Origin: Coprococcus aceti
GTDB taxonomy: Bacteria; Bacillota; Clostridia; Lachnospirales; Lachnospiraceae
Assembly (NCBI RefSeq): GCF_025567285.1
Contig: NZ_JAOQJT010000002.1
Location: forward strand, 248,001 to 312,000
Direction of reading: 5' to 3'
Length of the DNA stretch: 64,000 nt
Part shown: piece after piece, positions 51,730-61,435 of the stretch
Numbering within the stretch: the stretch's first letter is position 1
Layout: each line of letters begins with the position of its first letter
Position numbers and translations under genes: made by a program
The notes under the pieces: model-generated
What the model saw: only the letters and a program-made list of their open reading frames with translations
Databases searched by the model: none
What the model was told of the DNA's origin: nothing

Positions 51730-53274
51730 TTACTTTCTTACAATAAGTGACTTGCCTGTCATCTCCTTAGGCTGAGGAAGTCCCATAACCTCAAGAAGTG
51801 TAGGTGCGATATCTGCAAGACATCCGCCCTCACGAAGCTCTACATCTTCACCATAGTTGTAAAGGATAAATGGTACAGGGTTAGTTGTATGAGCTGTATG
51901 TGGAGCACCGGTCTCATAGTTGATCATCTGCTCTGCGTTACCATGATCAGCACAGATAAAGAGAACACCATCAACCTTATCAATTGCCTCTACAGCAGCG
52001 CCAACGCACTTGTCAACTGTCTCTACAGCCTGGATAGCTGCTGGGATAATACCTGTATGACCAACCATATCAGGGTTTGCAAAGTTGATGATGATCACAT
52101 CATACTCGCCACCAAGGATAGCTGCATTGAGCTTCTCGCTTACCTCTGGAGCACTCATCTCTGGCTGAAGGTCATATGTTGCTACAGCAGGTGACTTTAC
52201 AAGGATTCTGTCCTCGTTCTTGTTAGGCTCCTCAACACCGCCGTTGAAGAAGAACGTTACATGAGCATACTTCTCTGTCTCAGCAAGTCTGAGCTGCTTG
52301 AGGCCCTTAGCTGCAAGGTACTCACCGAATGTGTTGTCAATCTCTTCCTTCTTGAATGCTACAAGCTTGTTAGGTATTGACTCGTCGTAGTCCTTGAAAC
52401 ATACATATGTGAGTGGCATGCGGCCATTTGCTCTCTCAAATCCATCAAAATCATCACAGCAGAATGCTCTGGTGATCTCGCGGGCTCTGTCTGGTCTGAA
52501 GTTAAAGAATATAACTGAATCATTTGGCTTAACAAGTGATACAGGCTTACCATTCTCTGTGATTACTGTAGGAAGAACGAACTCATCATATACTTCCTTG
52601 TCATATGACTCCTGCATAGCTGCAACCGGGTCCTCAGCCTGAACGCCCTCACCTGTTACAAGTGACTTGTATGCAAGCTCTACTCTGTCCCATCTGTTAT
52701 CTCTGTCCATTGCGTAGTAACGGCCTGACATAGATGCAACCTTACCTACACCAATCTCCTTCATCTTTGCGATAAGCTCCTCAAGGTATCCCTTACCTGA
52801 TGCAGGCGGTGTATCTCTTCCATCGAAGAATGGATGAACGTATACGTTCTCAAAGTTCTGCTTCTTGCAGAGCTCAAGGATCGCATAAAGGTGTGTATTG
52901 TGGCTGTGAACACCACCATCTGAGAGAAGTCCCCAGAGATGAAGATCTGAATTGTTCTTCTTGCAGTTTTCTATTGCAGCAAGCATCTCCTCGTTCTCAA
53001 AAAAATCTCCATCAGCGATTGCCTTTGTGATTCTTGTAAGCTCCTGATATATGATACGGCCTGCGCCGATATTCATATGACCTACCTCTGAATTGCCCAT
53101 CTGACCGTCTGGAAGTCCTACAGGAAGTCCTGAAGCTGCGCCCTGCACAAATGGTGCTGTAGCCATAAGTTTGTCCATAACAGGTGTCTTTGCAAGTGCT
53201 ACTGCATTACCCTCTGTCTTGTCACTGAGACCATATCCGTCGAGGACCATTAAAACTACTGGTTTCTTACTCAT
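51730..53274 (-). CDS. gpmI: Phosphoglycerate mutase, cofactor-independent
   Basis: A 514-aa Mn-dependent mutase interconverting 3- and 2-phosphoglycerate. Alkaline-phosphatase-like motifs: LMVLDGYGLSDKTEGNA (metal Asp), GLPDGQMGNSEVGHMNIGAGR with the phosphoserine Ser near 62, VYVHPFFDGRDTPP, SGRYYAMDRDNRWDR, and the C-terminal FICADHGNAEQM...APHTAHTTNPVPF metal site. Normal length. AAAAGGAG precedes the ATG. The other glycolytic genes gap-pgk-tpiA lie 6 kb away, beyond the glucanase region. Confidence 0.97.
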   Translation of the reverse strand: MSKKPVVLMVLDGYGLSDKTEGNAVALAKTPVMDKLMATAPFVQGAASGLPVGLPDGQMGNSEVGHMNIGAGRIIYQELTRITKAIADGDFFENEEMLAAIENCKKNNSDLHLWGLLSDGGVHSHNTHLYAILELCKKQNFENVYVHPFFDGRDTPPASGKGYLEELIAKMKEIGVGKVASMSGRYYAMDRDNRWDRVELAYKSLVTGEGVQAEDPVAAMQESYDKEVYDEFVLPTVITENGKPVSLVKPNDSVIFFNFRPDRAREITRAFCCDDFDGFERANGRMPLTYVCFKDYDESIPNKLVAFKKEEIDNTFGEYLAAKGLKQLRLAETEKYAHVTFFFNGGVEEPNKNEDRILVKSPAVATYDLQPEMSAPEVSEKLNAAILGGEYDVIIINFANPDMVGHTGIIPAAIQAVETVDKCVGAAVEAIDKVDGVLFICADHGNAEQMINYETGAPHTAHTTNPVPFILYNYGEDVELREGGCLADIAPTLLEVMGLPQPKEMTGKSLIVRK

Positions 53275-53383
53275 AATTTTTCTCCTTTTTATTTATTCCG
53301 GCTAAATGCCTCTTAATCATAATTCACTCATTTGAGATTATACTTATATAATGCCTATTTTTCAAGTTCAAATCCAACTCAAA

Positions 53384-54157
53384 TCACAGGTCAATATCCA
53401 GTTCAACCGGGCAGTGATCAGATCCCATGATATCAGTGTGTATCTTGGCATCGACAAGCTTGTCCTTCAAACTCTCAGATGTGAGAAAATAGTCGATACG
53501 CCAACCTGCATTCTTCTCCCTTGCCTTGAATCTGTACGACCACCATGAGTAGATATTTTCCTGATCCGGATAAAAATATCTGAATGTGTCGATGAAGCCA
53601 TCATCTAGAAGCACCGTCATCTTCTCTCTTTCCTCATCAGTAAATCCCGCATTCTTCCTGTTTGTCTTTGGATTTTTCAGATCTATCTCATTGTGAGCCA
53701 CGTTCATATCGCCGCACACTATAACAGGCTTATTCTCCTCAAGCTTTTTCAGATATGCTCTGAAATCATCCTCCCACTTCATCCGGTAATCAAGCCTTGC
53801 AAGCTCGTTCTGTGAATTTGGTGTATATACAGTCACCATGTAGAAGTTCTCATATTCAAGTGTTATGACACGACCCTCATGGTCGTGTTCATCTATGCCT
53901 ATACCTTTTGTTTCACTCAAAGGTTTCTCTTTTGTGAAAATAGCCGTACCTGAATATCCCTTCTTATCCGCATAGTTCCAATACTGATAATATCCTGGCA
54001 TATCAAGTGTGAGCTGTCCCTCCTGCATCTTGGACTCCTGTATACAGAATATGTCTGCATCTATGCTGTTAAAAAAGTCCATGAAGCCTTTACCGGCGCA
54101 TGCCCTTATTCCATTTACGTTCCATGAGATAAGTTTTTTCATAAATTTATATACCAT
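53384..54157 (-). CDS. exoA: Exodeoxyribonuclease III (AP endonuclease)
   Basis: A 257-aa Xth/ExoA-type enzyme acting at abasic sites in base excision repair. Motifs: LISWNVNGIRACAGKG, CIQESKMQEGQL (metal Glu), YSGTAIFTKEKP, VCGDMNVAHNEIDLKNPK, and GSDHCPVELDIDL at the C-terminus with the catalytic Asp-His. Start: ATG at 54157, because AAAGGATAAA lies directly upstream; an internal ATG at 54142 lacks a site. Monocistronic. Confidence 0.96.
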   Translation of the reverse strand: MVYKFMKKLISWNVNGIRACAGKGFMDFFNSIDADIFCIQESKMQEGQLTLDMPGYYQYWNYADKKGYSGTAIFTKEKPLSETKGIGIDEHDHEGRVITLEYENFYMVTVYTPNSQNELARLDYRMKWEDDFRAYLKKLEENKPVIVCGDMNVAHNEIDLKNPKTNRKNAGFTDEEREKMTVLLDDGFIDTFRYFYPDQENIYSWWSYRFKAREKNAGWRIDYFLTSESLKDKLVDAKIHTDIMGSDHCPVELDIDL

Positions 54158-54349
54158 TTTATCCTTTCATTATTATTTGGGGAAAATCATGTTTTATTTT
54201 AACATGTCGCCTACCGGCTCCATGCAGGCATTCGCATTATGACGGCTTGCGCAAGCGCATCCGTCGCAATGCTCATTATATCATACAAACACCCATTCTG
54301 ACTGTCAAATCATTTAAAAATTCACCAAAATCCTGCTATGGCCACAATG
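54158..54349. other. Intergenic hairpin region before exoA
   Basis: No gene. A GC-rich imperfect hairpin (GACGG..GCTTGCGCAAGC..CCGTC) lies near 54230-54275 in otherwise AT-rich sequence; its function is unknown. Confidence 0.4.
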
Positions 54350-54377
54350 AAAAAGGCAGCGACGATTCGCCGCTGCC
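54350..54377 (-). terminator. Terminator after the GH16 gene
   Basis: Stem GGCAGCG/CGCTGCC (extended by inner pairs) followed by five T on the minus strand, 33 bp after the stop codon. Confidence 0.9.
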
Positions 54378-54409
54378 TAAGGGTATATATTATTTTTTAG
54401 GGGTCAAAT

Positions 54410-57400
54410 TTAATTTTTTACAAATGATACATTTGATATAGAAACTGTATGTGCTCCAAGTGTGTATCCTTCAACATATCCCATTGAGAAGAATAATCCG
54501 GCACCTGTATCAACAGTGATACCATCTGTGAAAACTTCTTCCTTAGGTGTAATTGCGAGTGTTACATCCTTAGCCTCACCAGCTGTAAGAACTACATCTT
54601 CACCGCCATGCCATGCATATCCGGCTGAAGGAGTCATAACAGCAACCTTCACAACTCTATCAACATCAGAAACCAATGTACATTTAAGCGTATATGACTC
54701 GCCCTGCTCAAGAGATAATCCCATCTGCTTAAGCTGGATGTTCCAGTCTGCCTCACCCACGTTTTCAACACTGTATGTGATCTTTCCATCTCCAGCCTCA
54801 AATGTGGCATCTCCAGGAGCAGTTACTGCATTTTCCCAACCGGCAAGGCTACCATCCTCACTCATCTCAAATTCTGAATTTGTGATAAGATTCTTGCCTA
54901 CAGGCACATCTATCTCTGGAGCTGAAGTCTTTTCAAGGACAATATTGTCAATACAGATTCTATGCTGATCAGTAATTGCCGAACCATTTTCTCCGCCTGC
55001 GCCAAGTGCAATATTGAAAATACTCTCTTCGTCTGTGTCACAGGCCATCTGGAATGTGTTTGAAACAGTCATATATTTCTGATCAGCCTGATCGTATGCA
55101 TCAAGCTTTACTGTTTCCTGAACATATGGTGTCCAGTCCTCTGCACCTGTACTATCCTTATGCGTGCTTCCATCTCTCTGTATCGCGTACTGAACAGTTC
55201 TCGACACAGAGCTCTTTATATCAAATGAAAGCTTGTACCACTGTCCTTTCTCAAGCTTGATATTATTCTGCTTGAGCTGTATCTTCCAGTTTTGGTCACC
55301 TGAATTCTTTATTGTGAAGTCAGCAGCATTGTCCTCCTTCTGGCTGTCCACAACAGACTCTGCATCCGCACTGCTGTCTATATACACATCATATCCAGCA
55401 AAATCTGCTGAAAAGTTCCCATTGAGAAGAAGTGAATCCTGCATTATCTTCACATTGTCTAACAGAACTTCTCCGCTGTTACCAAAATCAATGCTGATTG
55501 AACTGTCAGTCACTTCTTCTCCGGTCTCAAACTTGTAAACATAATTCTTAATTCCTTTATCCAGAGTTACAGCAAACTTTGAATCTCCTGTAGTGATAAT
55601 TATATTCTTTCCCTCAGTTGCAGTCTCAGCATCAAATTTAAGTACATACTTTGTATTTGGGGCATACGCAAGCTCATCCTGTGATAATACGAAGTTGCCA
55701 TCTATACTCTCATCCAATGACTTGTATGAAAATCTTCTTCCGTCAGACAGACCTGTCACCTTATACTCAGCACCGCAATTGTTGCTGACTGTCCAATATC
55801 CAAGTCTTCCTGTTCCTTCCTGAAATTCTCCATTGTAAACTAGGTTTCCATCAGCGAGGATCGTCTTCTTGTCAACTATCTCAGTCTGATTTGTCTTTAC
55901 CAGCTTTACATTTGCAATATGTACACCAGCCACGCTTCCCTGATTGCCGAAGTTGAATTCTATTCTTCCCTTGTCATCAGATGAATCAGTCATCGTATAC
56001 TCATACTCAAATGTCTGTTTCTCTGTTGTCATATCAAATTTTGTATCCTTAAGATATCTTCCCCATGATCTGGTTGGCGCTGAGACATCAATTATGCCTG
56101 TTCTCGCCTCATCCGCCCACGCATCAAATGAAAGCTTGTATGTGGCACCTTTTTCTACAGGAATATCAGGCTGTACCAACTGTATGCTGTAATCAACCGT
56201 TCCTGCATCAATTGTATTTATGTTGATTGTATTGTTCTCGATGACCGCTGTTCCTTCGCCGCCATTCTGCGCCATAAAAATCCAGTTTTCTGCATCTCCC
56301 AGATCCTCGGTCTCACTAAAATCACCATTTATTACATAATTGCCATTTTCATCCGGATCACGAATTATAACTTCACGCTCTGGCTTTGTCACATTTTCGT
56401 CATAAGACTCCTTCTGGTATACTCTCACATAATCAACATATAAGCTCTCACTGTTAATATAATCTGCATCTGCATCCGGATTTCCTGGCCAATTGCCGCC
56501 AACTGCAAGATTGAGTATTACATAGAATGGCTGATCAAACGGTGCCGGATAAGTAACTGTACCTTTTCCGGCAGTTGTAGAATACCAGTCATTTTCCTCA
56601 TGCATCTTAACTCCATCTACATACCACGTAATTTTTCCAGGCTCCCAGTCACATGTAAATACATGATAGCTGTCCGCAAATGACTTTCCATTTGAAAGTG
56701 TATATTTTCCCTGTGACTCTGAATGCGGATTGCCATAGTGAATCGTTCCATAGGTTGTATATGTATTGTCTCCAAGAACCTCCATCACATCTATCTCACC
56801 ACATCTAGGCCACTGTCCATACAGGCTCTCATTTGTAGGCATCATCCATGCTGCAGGAAGATAGCCCTTACCTGTAGGTACCTTTGCTCTGAACTGTACT
56901 CTGCCATACTTGAAATCCTGCTTATTCTGTGTGTTTACTCTTCCCGATGTATATGATATAGAACCATCCTCATTCACTTTTTTCTTTGAGCTTATAATAA
57001 GTGTGCCATTCTTGACTTTTATATTATCTTCAGAATCAACATATGACTGAAGCTCATTATTGACCCAGCCAGGCTCATGGAGTTCAACATTCCAAATATC
57101 ACGGTTGAGCTCTGTTCCGTCAAATTCATCATGCCATAAAAGTTTATACCCCTGCGACTCGTATTTATTTTCTACAGTCACCTTCTTATTTACAATCACT
57201 TTACATGTTGCTTTCTTTCCTGAACCGTCAGCAGCTTTTGCTGTGATTGTAGCTGTACCTGGTGCTATAGCCTTCACAACGCCTTTTGCTGAAACCGTTG
57301 CAATCTTTTTATTGCTCGATGTCCAACTTAACGTCTTGTTGGTTGCCGATGCAGGAGCGACAGTAGCTGTAAGAGTTTTACTGCTTCCCTCTGTGATAGT

Positions 57401-58045
57401 GAGTGTTGCCGCTGAAAGCTTGATAGAAGTAACTGGCTGTTTTACTGTAATCTTACATCTTGCATATTTGCCACTTCCATCCATAGCCTTCGCAGTTATA
57501 TATACTCTTCCAACCTTAACTGCTTTTACAACACCTTTCGAGGAAACTGTTGCTATTCTTTTATCTGATGATGACCACTGAATTCTCTTATATGTGGCAT
57601 TCTTTGGAGCAATTGAAGCTTTTAACGTCCTGCTGGTTCCTTTAAACATGTTCACAGCCTTTGCAGACAATTTAACAGTCTTCGTAGGAACCCCAACATA
57701 AACATTAAACCTATACATTACCTTTGGGTTTGCAGCACTCTTCACTGCTACAACCGCTTTTCCTGATTTTACCGCTTTGACAACACCCTTGTTATCTACT
57801 GTAACTATCTTCTTATTTGATGATACATATGTTACTTTTTTGCTGATCTTACCTGTAACTACAACTCTAGGTTTCACCCGAAACTTTGTACCCTTTTTTA
57901 GTACAAGTTTATTTGTGACAAGATTTGTCACAGTTACAGACTTTACCGCAGCTTTTGATGTTCTAGCGCTAACGTCTGATGGACACAGAGTGATCAACAT
58001 ACAAACTACAAGTATCATAGCCACAAGCTGTTTTAACCTTCTCAT
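54410..58045 (-). CDS. Secreted GH16 beta-glucanase with Ig-like and carbohydrate-binding modules
   Basis: A 1211-aa extracellular glycoside hydrolase. Residues 1-27 form a signal peptide (MRRLKQLVAMILVVCMLITL). Three Big_2-type Ig-like domains lie within 35-285, each ending KIATVSxKGVVKA...ITAKAxDGSGK. A GH16 catalytic domain spans about 293-548, with HDEFDG near the start and the nucleophile/acid motif GEIDVMEVLG near 418; WPRCGEIDVME is typical of laminarinase/lichenase-like members. Four CBM4/9-like jelly-roll modules (NYVINGDFSE, NLVYNGEFQE, LLLNGNFSAD, NLITNSEFEM) fill the C-terminal half. No LPxTG anchor, so it is released or held by the Ig-like domains. Probable substrate is a beta-1,3- or mixed-linkage glucan. 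Start: ATG at 58045, with GGAGAGGAG upstream. Divergent from an AraC-type regulator. Confidence 0.93.
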   Translation of the reverse strand: MRRLKQLVAMILVVCMLITLCPSDVSARTSKAAVKSVTVTNLVTNKLVLKKGTKFRVKPRVVVTGKISKKVTYVSSNKKIVTVDNKGVVKAVKSGKAVVAVKSAANPKVMYRFNVYVGVPTKTVKLSAKAVNMFKGTSRTLKASIAPKNATYKRIQWSSSDKRIATVSSKGVVKAVKVGRVYITAKAMDGSGKYARCKITVKQPVTSIKLSAATLTITEGSSKTLTATVAPASATNKTLSWTSSNKKIATVSAKGVVKAIAPGTATITAKAADGSGKKATCKVIVNKKVTVENKYESQGYKLLWHDEFDGTELNRDIWNVELHEPGWVNNELQSYVDSEDNIKVKNGTLIISSKKKVNEDGSISYTSGRVNTQNKQDFKYGRVQFRAKVPTGKGYLPAAWMMPTNESLYGQWPRCGEIDVMEVLGDNTYTTYGTIHYGNPHSESQGKYTLSNGKSFADSYHVFTCDWEPGKITWYVDGVKMHEENDWYSTTAGKGTVTYPAPFDQPFYVILNLAVGGNWPGNPDADADYINSESLYVDYVRVYQKESYDENVTKPEREVIIRDPDENGNYVINGDFSETEDLGDAENWIFMAQNGGEGTAVIENNTININTIDAGTVDYSIQLVQPDIPVEKGATYKLSFDAWADEARTGIIDVSAPTRSWGRYLKDTKFDMTTEKQTFEYEYTMTDSSDDKGRIEFNFGNQGSVAGVHIANVKLVKTNQTEIVDKKTILADGNLVYNGEFQEGTGRLGYWTVSNNCGAEYKVTGLSDGRRFSYKSLDESIDGNFVLSQDELAYAPNTKYVLKFDAETATEGKNIIITTGDSKFAVTLDKGIKNYVYKFETGEEVTDSSISIDFGNSGEVLLDNVKIMQDSLLLNGNFSADFAGYDVYIDSSADAESVVDSQKEDNAADFTIKNSGDQNWKIQLKQNNIKLEKGQWYKLSFDIKSSVSRTVQYAIQRDGSTHKDSTGAEDWTPYVQETVKLDAYDQADQKYMTVSNTFQMACDTDEESIFNIALGAGGENGSAITDQHRICIDNIVLEKTSAPEIDVPVGKNLITNSEFEMSEDGSLAGWENAVTAPGDATFEAGDGKITYSVENVGEADWNIQLKQMGLSLEQGESYTLKCTLVSDVDRVVKVAVMTPSAGYAWHGGEDVVLTAGEAKDVTLAITPKEEVFTDGITVDTGAGLFFSMGYVEGYTLGAHTVSISNVSFVKN

Positions 58046-58269
58046 AAAATACTCCTCTCCAAAAATAAAATAATAATATTTACGACGTCGCATCTTTATA
58101 AAGTATTTTGATAATAACATCTTATACATTTGCCATATATCGTTTTATTGCTTTTTATATAGTTTACATGATATATTATAGAGGAGTTGTAAAGTAAGAC
58201 TTTTATAAACTTTTGATAACATATAAATTTTTACCCTGACACAATTTACTGGAAAGGATTTATACACAT

Positions 58270-59028
58270 ATGAAATACTCAAAGGAAATATTCTACCAGG
58301 AATTTATAAGACGCGAAGATTCAACCAATAGAGCGCCCTATAACCCTGAACTTGAATTTTACTCAATAATACAAAATGGAGATATAGAACAGGTTAAAGA
58401 ATTGTGTAAAGCCTCACCACTTAAGGATAAAAAAGGACTCGGCTTACTATCTGAAAAGCCGGTCAACAACATAAGATATCATTTTGTCATAACAACAGCC
58501 CTTGTTGCAAGATACTGTATTGAAGGTGGTCTCGATGTGGCAACTGCTTACAATCTCAGTGATTTTTATATAAAAAAGTCAGATACAATGAAGTCTGTGG
58601 AGGATATATCTGAATTACATGCGTTCATGTGCATCGACTATGCAAAAAAAATGCGAAACCTTAAGAAAAATTCCATATGCTCCAAACCGGTCGCAGAGTG
58701 CATAGACTACATATACGATCATCTGCATACTAGGATCACTGTTGAACTTCTGGCAAAACGTGTCAATCTCACCCCGTCATACCTGTCAAGGCTGTTCAAA
58801 AAAGAGACCGGAGATAATATCGGACATTATATAAAAATGCTAAAACTTGATACTGCAAGGAACATGCTCATATACTCTGATTATAGCCCTGCCCAGATAG
58901 CACAGACTCTCGCATTTCCAAGTCAGAGTTATTTTACCGAACAGTTCAGATTACATACTGGTCTAACACCTGCGAACTATAGAAATATAAATTTAAGGCA
59001 AACCCCATTTCATAAAAACAATACTTAG
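58270..59028 (+). CDS. AraC-family transcriptional regulator
   Basis: A 252-aa regulator. The N-terminal 140 residues form an all-helical sensory/dimer domain (YNPELEFYSIIQNGDIEQVKEL...LSEKPVNNIRYHFVITTALVARYCIEGG), the type seen in Firmicute AraC proteins without a cupin. The C-terminal double helix-turn-helix spans about 150-245: AECIDYIYDHLHTRITVELLAKRVNLTPSYLSRLFKKETG, then SPAQIAQTLAFPSQSYFTEQFRLHTGLTPANYR. GGAAAGGA lies 11 nt before the ATG. Divergent placement suggests that it activates the GH16 glucanase gene; this is inference. Confidence 0.93.
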   Translation: MKYSKEIFYQEFIRREDSTNRAPYNPELEFYSIIQNGDIEQVKELCKASPLKDKKGLGLLSEKPVNNIRYHFVITTALVARYCIEGGLDVATAYNLSDFYIKKSDTMKSVEDISELHAFMCIDYAKKMRNLKKNSICSKPVAECIDYIYDHLHTRITVELLAKRVNLTPSYLSRLFKKETGDNIGHYIKMLKLDTARNMLIYSDYSPAQIAQTLAFPSQSYFTEQFRLHTGLTPANYRNINLRQTPFHKNNT

Positions 59029-59067
59029 TTCCTGAAATATACCACCTTGTTTTTCTAAGCGTAAACA

Positions 59068-59107
59068 AAAGGGATTACCTTGTGATAAAGCACTTGATAA
59101 TCCCTTT
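59068..59107. terminator. Bidirectional terminator between the AraC-type gene and tpiA
   Basis: A 10-bp stem AAAGGGATTA/TAATCCCTTT with a long loop, in the convergent gap. The minus-strand side is followed by TTTGTTT. Confidence 0.8.
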
Positions 59108-59161
59108 CAATATTCTATATCAGATTTAATCTAAAACTAATATATTTTGGCCTGTTTAAAA

Positions 59162-59914
59162 TTACTTTCCGGCATTTACAACCTGACCGAAATCAGCCTT
59201 GAGTGAAGCACCGCCGATAAGACCACCGTCGATGTCTGGCTTTGCAAGGAGCTCAGCAGCATTGCCAGCGTTCATAGAACCGCCGTACTGAATTCTTACC
59301 GCCTCAGCTGTATCTGTATCGTAGATCTCAGCGATGAGATCACGGATTCCCTTACATACTTCCTGTGCCTGATCTGATGTAGCTGTCTTACCTGTTCCGA
59401 TAGCCCAGATTGGCTCGTAAGCGATAACCATTGACTTAACCTGATCTGCTGTTACGCCAGCGAGATCTGACTTGATCTGAAGACGGATCCAGTCCATAGT
59501 AACACCGAGCTCTCTCTGCTCAAGTGACTCACCACAGCAAAGAATAGGTGTGATACCAGCCTCAAATGCCTTCTTAACCTTCTTGTTGAGAAGAACATCA
59601 TCCTCCTTAAAGTAATCACGACGCTCTGAATGTCCGATGATAACGTACTTAACACCAGCATCAACAAGCATTGCTGCTGAGATCTCGCCTGTGTAAGCTC
59701 CGCTCTCCTCAAAGTACATGTTCTCTGCACCTACAGCTACGTTTGTTCCCTTTGTTGCCTCAACAACTGGTACGATATCGATAGCTGGTACACAGTATAC
59801 TACATCTACGTCATCATTCTTTACTAAGTCCTTTAACAGGTTAACAAGCTCAACAGCCTCGCTAGGAGTCTTGTTCATCTTCCAGTTACCTGCAATAATC
59901 TTCTTTCTTGCCAT
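59162..59914 (-). CDS. tpiA: Triosephosphate isomerase
   Basis: A 250-aa TIM-barrel enzyme interconverting DHAP and GAP. AGNWKMNKT at the start holds the active-site Asn and Lys, IIGHSERR near 95 the His, AYEPIWAIGTGKTAT near 168 the catalytic Glu and loop 6, and YGGSMN plus GGLIGGASL the phosphate site. It lies 92 bp after pgk, with an intervening hairpin at 59950-59969 (GTGCCGG/CCGGTAC). Confidence 0.97.
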   Translation of the reverse strand: MARKKIIAGNWKMNKTPSEAVELVNLLKDLVKNDDVDVVYCVPAIDIVPVVEATKGTNVAVGAENMYFEESGAYTGEISAAMLVDAGVKYVIIGHSERRDYFKEDDVLLNKKVKKAFEAGITPILCCGESLEQRELGVTMDWIRLQIKSDLAGVTADQVKSMVIAYEPIWAIGTGKTATSDQAQEVCKGIRDLIAEIYDTDTAEAVRIQYGGSMNAGNAAELLAKPDIDGGLIGGASLKADFGQVVNAGK

Positions 59915-59949
59915 TGTAATCTACCTCTTATATTTGTATTTTTTGATGA

Positions 59950-59969
59950 GTACCGGCCTGAACCGGCAC
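59950..59969 (-). promoter_or_regulatory. Hairpin in the pgk-tpiA gap
   Basis: GTGCCGG-TTCAGG-CCGGTAC on the minus strand, with no T-run. Probably an intercistronic RNA-processing or stabilising structure. Confidence 0.5.
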
Positions 59970-60006
59970 CCACCAGTATAATCTTTATATCTCAGCGATA
60001 TACAAA

Positions 60007-61221
60007 TTACTTGTCGTTAGCTGCTGCTACGCCCGGAAGCTCCTTACCCTCAAGGAACTCAAGTGAAGCTCCACCACCTGTTGAGATGTGGCTCATCTTT
60101 GAACCGTAACCAAGCTGGTTAACTGCTGCTGCTGAATCTCCACCACCGATGATTGTTGTAGCATCTGTATCAGCAAGTGCTGCTGCAACTGCCTTTGTAC
60201 CGGCTGCAAGTACAGGGTTCTCGAATACACCCATAGGTCCATTCCAAACAACTGTCTTAGCTGTCTTAACTGCGTCTGAGTAAAGCTCGATAGTCTTAGG
60301 TCCGATATCGCAGCCTTCCTTGTCTGCAGGCATCTTGTCAGCGTCAAATACCTCTGTCTTGATGCTTGGATCGTCGATAGGGTTAGGGAAATCCTCGATC
60401 ATAACTGTATCAACTGGAAGAAGAAGCTTCTTGCCAAGGCTCTCTGCCTTTGCCATCATCTCCTTGCAGTAATCGATCTTAGAATCGTCTACAAGTGACT
60501 TACCGATCTCATATCCCTTAGCCTTAAGGAATGTGTAAGCCATACCACCACCGATGATAAGTGTATCGCACTTCTCAAGAAGGTTTGAAATAACGTTCAG
60601 CTTGTCAGCAACCTTAGCACCACCGAGGATAGCTACAAATGGTCTAACTGGGTTCTCTACTGCATTGCCAAGGAAGTCGATCTCCTTCTGCATTAAGTAA
60701 CCAACTACTGCTGTGTCAACAAGTCCAGCAACACCAACGTTTGAGCAGTGAGCTCTGTGAGCTGTTCCGAATGCATCATTTACAAATACATCACAGATGC
60801 TTGCAAGATCCTTAGAGAAAGCCTCTCCGTTCTTTGTCTCTTCAGCTCTGAAACGTGTATTCTCAAGAAGGATTACATCTCCGTCCTTCATAGCGTCAAC
60901 TGCAGCCTTAACTGTGTCGTCAACAACCTCAAGGCTTGGTACGAACTTAACCTCCTGTCCAAGGAGCTCTGTAAGTCTCTTAGCAACTGGTGCAAGGGTC
61001 TTAGTCTGCTTGTCTTCCTCAGTCTTAACCTTTCCAAGGTGTGAGCAAAGAATAACCTTTCCACCATCAGCAATAAGCTTCTTGATTGTTGGAAGAGCTG
61101 CAACAAGTCTGTTCTCGTCTGTAATCTCTCCGTTCTTTAATGGTACATTGAAGTCGCATCTGCAAAGCACGCGCTTGCCCTTAACATTGATATCATCTAC
61201 TGATTTCTTGTTTAATGACAT
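60007..61221 (-). CDS. pgk: Phosphoglycerate kinase
   Basis: A 404-aa two-domain kinase for substrate-level ATP formation. Signatures: KRVLCRCDFNVPLKNGEITDENR, LCSHLGKVK, NTRFRAEE, FVNDAFGTAHRAHCSN, GGAKVADKLNVI, VWNGPMGVFENP and the C-terminal GGGDSAAAVNQLG...ISTGGGASLEFLEGK. AGGAGGAATTAGAA precedes the ATG. Middle gene of gap-pgk-tpiA; a terminator lies between gap and pgk, so pgk has its own leader or receives readthrough. Confidence 0.97.
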   Translation of the reverse strand: MSLNKKSVDDINVKGKRVLCRCDFNVPLKNGEITDENRLVAALPTIKKLIADGGKVILCSHLGKVKTEEDKQTKTLAPVAKRLTELLGQEVKFVPSLEVVDDTVKAAVDAMKDGDVILLENTRFRAEETKNGEAFSKDLASICDVFVNDAFGTAHRAHCSNVGVAGLVDTAVVGYLMQKEIDFLGNAVENPVRPFVAILGGAKVADKLNVISNLLEKCDTLIIGGGMAYTFLKAKGYEIGKSLVDDSKIDYCKEMMAKAESLGKKLLLPVDTVMIEDFPNPIDDPSIKTEVFDADKMPADKEGCDIGPKTIELYSDAVKTAKTVVWNGPMGVFENPVLAAGTKAVAAALADTDATTIIGGGDSAAAVNQLGYGSKMSHISTGGGASLEFLEGKELPGVAAANDK

Positions 61222-61287
61222 TTCTAATTCCTCCTAAATAATGTTATAGAACAGAAAACTATAAGTTGTCCTCTGCCCAGCTACCTA

Positions 61288-61320
61288 CCCGCTCTTATGC
61301 GGGAACATAGAAACGCATAA
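61288..61320 (-). promoter_or_regulatory. Competing hairpins in the pgk leader
   Basis: TTATGCG pairs with CGCATAA (61320-61314 with 61301-61295), while the overlapping CCCGC pairs with GCGGG (61303-61299 with 61292-61288); both cannot form together. The segment TATG-TTCCCG-CATA matches a hairpin in the gap leader. Confidence 0.5.
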
Positions 61321-61334
61321 TTGCTTCCTACGAA

Positions 61335-61367
61335 GAAAAAAGGGCCCGGTCCTTGGAGACCGGACCC
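61335..61367 (-). terminator. Terminator after gap
   Basis: GC-rich stem GGGTCCGGTC/GACCGGGCCC with a 6-nt loop and six to seven T on the minus strand, about 70 bp after the gap stop. Confidence 0.92.
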
Positions 61368-61435
61368 TCTATTAGGTCTAATAAATACTTTTAAATGAGC
61401 TTACATTATAAAAGCTAATTATAGCTTGAAATAAC

